A stretch of DNA of 5,111 nucleotides from UMGS1851 sp900555605 (GTDB lineage: Bacteria; Bacillota; Clostridia; UBA1212; UBA1255): the NCBI GenBank assembly GCA_902472555.1, contig CABROF010000128.1, positions 1 through 5,111 of the forward strand, read 5' to 3'. Shown here one piece after another: positions 4,366 through 5,111 of the stretch. The translations under genes and the position numbers were made by a program. The notes beneath the pieces were generated by a model, which was not told the DNA's origin, made no database searches, and saw only the letters and a program-made list of their open reading frames with translations. Positions within the stretch are counted from its first letter, which is position 1; every line of letters starts with the position of its first letter.

Positions 4366-5111
4366 ATGAAAGAAAAAGAAATCGAACTGCGGTTAAAAAG
4401 AGCCGTCGATCAGGCGCCCCTTCTCAATATCAAAACCCTTGCCGCAGAACCGTGTCCGGAACTGACGCGGCAGGACCCGATAACGCTGCAGCAAGAAACA
4501 AAGCCGAGACACTTATCAAACAGCGTCATTCTTTCTGTTGCCGCGGCTGCCGCAGCATGCCTGATTTTATTCTTTGCAGTCTGGTTTCTCCAGTACCGGA
4601 CGGAAGATTCCGTCATCTTTCTTGAGGCAGATCCTTCGATCGAAATTGTAACAAATAAAAAAGATCAGGTCATTGCACTGAGAAGCCAGAATCCCGAAGC
4701 AGAGCAAATGCTCTCTGCGGTTCATTATCAGGGCAAATCCGTAGAACAGGTCGTAGACGCGCTGGCCGACGTACTGATTCTGCAGGGCTATCTGCAGGAC
4801 GGACAGCCCATCGCGCTTCTCGTCCAGCATAAAAAAATAGGTACGGCCCAAGACATGCAGCAGGAAATCGAAGCGGTTCTCAAGGCGCGTATCTCCAAAG
4901 AACAAATCACCCCCTATATTTTATCCTATGCGGTTTCAACAGACGATCCCCTGCTCACACAAGCCCAATCCGCAGGTGTATCGGCAGGAAAGATGAAGCT
5001 CATACAGGAAGCCTCCGCGGCAGACAGCCGCTTTTCACAAAATGTACTGAAATCCCTTTCAACAGCAGAGCTCATATCTGTAATAGACGGCAGCTGGAAC
5101 CGTCCGATCCC
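4366..5111 (+). CDS. RsgI-like transmembrane anti-sigma factor, 3' end outside the window
   Basis: The first 248 residues are visible. Residues 1-53 are a charged cytosolic segment expected to bind the sigma factor; 54-75 (VILSVAAAAAACLILFFAVW and on) form one membrane span; the rest is outside. Just after the membrane, SVIFLEADPSIEIVTNKKDQ (82-101) is the hallmark of the RsgI juxtamembrane domain (usual form V-x-L-D-V-N-PSIE-x-x-x-N). It continues with NPEAEQML (109-116), VEQVVDALADVLILQGYL (126-143) and SAGKMKLIQEA (206-216), all typical of clostridial RsgI-like proteins. In studied RsgI proteins this domain cleaves itself at the Asn-Pro of that motif and later proteolysis frees the sigma factor. 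Here the motif has Asp-Pro (D89-P90). The cytosolic part lacks an obvious zinc-finger HxxxCxxC motif. Any sensory domain further downstream is not visible. It pairs with the sigma gene 4 bases upstream. Confidence 0.87.
   Translation, partial: MKEKEIELRLKRAVDQAPLLNIKTLAAEPCPELTRQDPITLQQETKPRHLSNSVILSVAAAAAACLILFFAVWFLQYRTEDSVIFLEADPSIEIVTNKKDQVIALRSQNPEAEQMLSAVHYQGKSVEQVVDALADVLILQGYLQDGQPIALLVQHKKIGTAQDMQQEIEAVLKARISKEQITPYILSYAVSTDDPLLTQAQSAGVSAGKMKLIQEASAADSRFSQNVLKSLSTAELISVIDGSWNRPI

Noticed and set aside
1..5111. CRISPR arrays, tRNA or rRNA genes, insertion sequences, phage attachment sites
   Set aside because: I saw no repeated spacer pattern, no cloverleaf, no transposase or integrase, and no long terminal repeats on either strand.

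Overview
The window looks like chromosomal DNA from an anaerobic, low-to-mid-GC Firmicute, most likely a gut-type member of the Clostridia. The reasons are strong Shine-Dalgarno sites (AGGAGG, AAGGAG), cysteine-rich cytosolic proteins, AT-rich spacers between genes of roughly 50% GC, and an RsgI-type anti-sigma factor of a kind common in Clostridia. The assignment is inferred from style and gene content; no rRNA or other phylogenetic marker is present.

Layout. Positions 1-210 are non-coding. They hold a strong hairpin with a T-rich tail (8-63), probably the terminator of a gene lying to the left, then an AT-rich leader with a weak promoter candidate and a short inverted repeat. Positions 211-2160 (+) encode a 649-residue protein with an N-terminal ADP-ribosylglycohydrolase (DraG/ARH-type) domain and a long C-terminal beta-rich extension. 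Positions 2161-2604 contain no confident gene. They hold an orphan 60-codon ORF on the plus strand, a 36-codon minus-strand ORF with a perfect Shine-Dalgarno that runs antisense into the end of the first gene, and a near-consensus sigma-A promoter (2545-2573). Positions 2605-3714 (+) encode a 369-residue FAD-dependent oxidoreductase that closely matches E. coli CbrA, of the geranylgeranyl-reductase-like flavoprotein family. Positions 3780-4361 (+) encode a 193-residue ECF-type sigma factor. Positions 4366 to the window end (+) encode its apparent partner, a single-pass membrane anti-sigma factor with an RsgI-like extracytoplasmic domain, cut off by the window edge.

How the genes may work together. 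The sigma and anti-sigma genes are separated by 4 bases and the second has an AGGAGG site inside the end of the first, so they form a coupled pair: the membrane protein should hold the sigma factor until an envelope signal releases it. cbrA lies 65 bases upstream on the same strand with no visible terminator between, so read-through from the cbrA promoter into the pair is likely. In E. coli, CbrA affects the cell envelope and gives tolerance to colicin M, which attacks the lipid-linked peptidoglycan precursor. A CbrA homologue beside an envelope-sensing sigma/anti-sigma pair therefore suggests an envelope or polyprenyl-lipid theme, but that link is inference. The ADP-ribosylglycohydrolase-like gene appears to be a separate unit.

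Two gene starts differ from the longest open frames. cbrA starts at 2605, not 2368, because the promoter lies inside the longer frame. The sigma gene starts at 3780, not 3600, because the longer frame would overlap cbrA.
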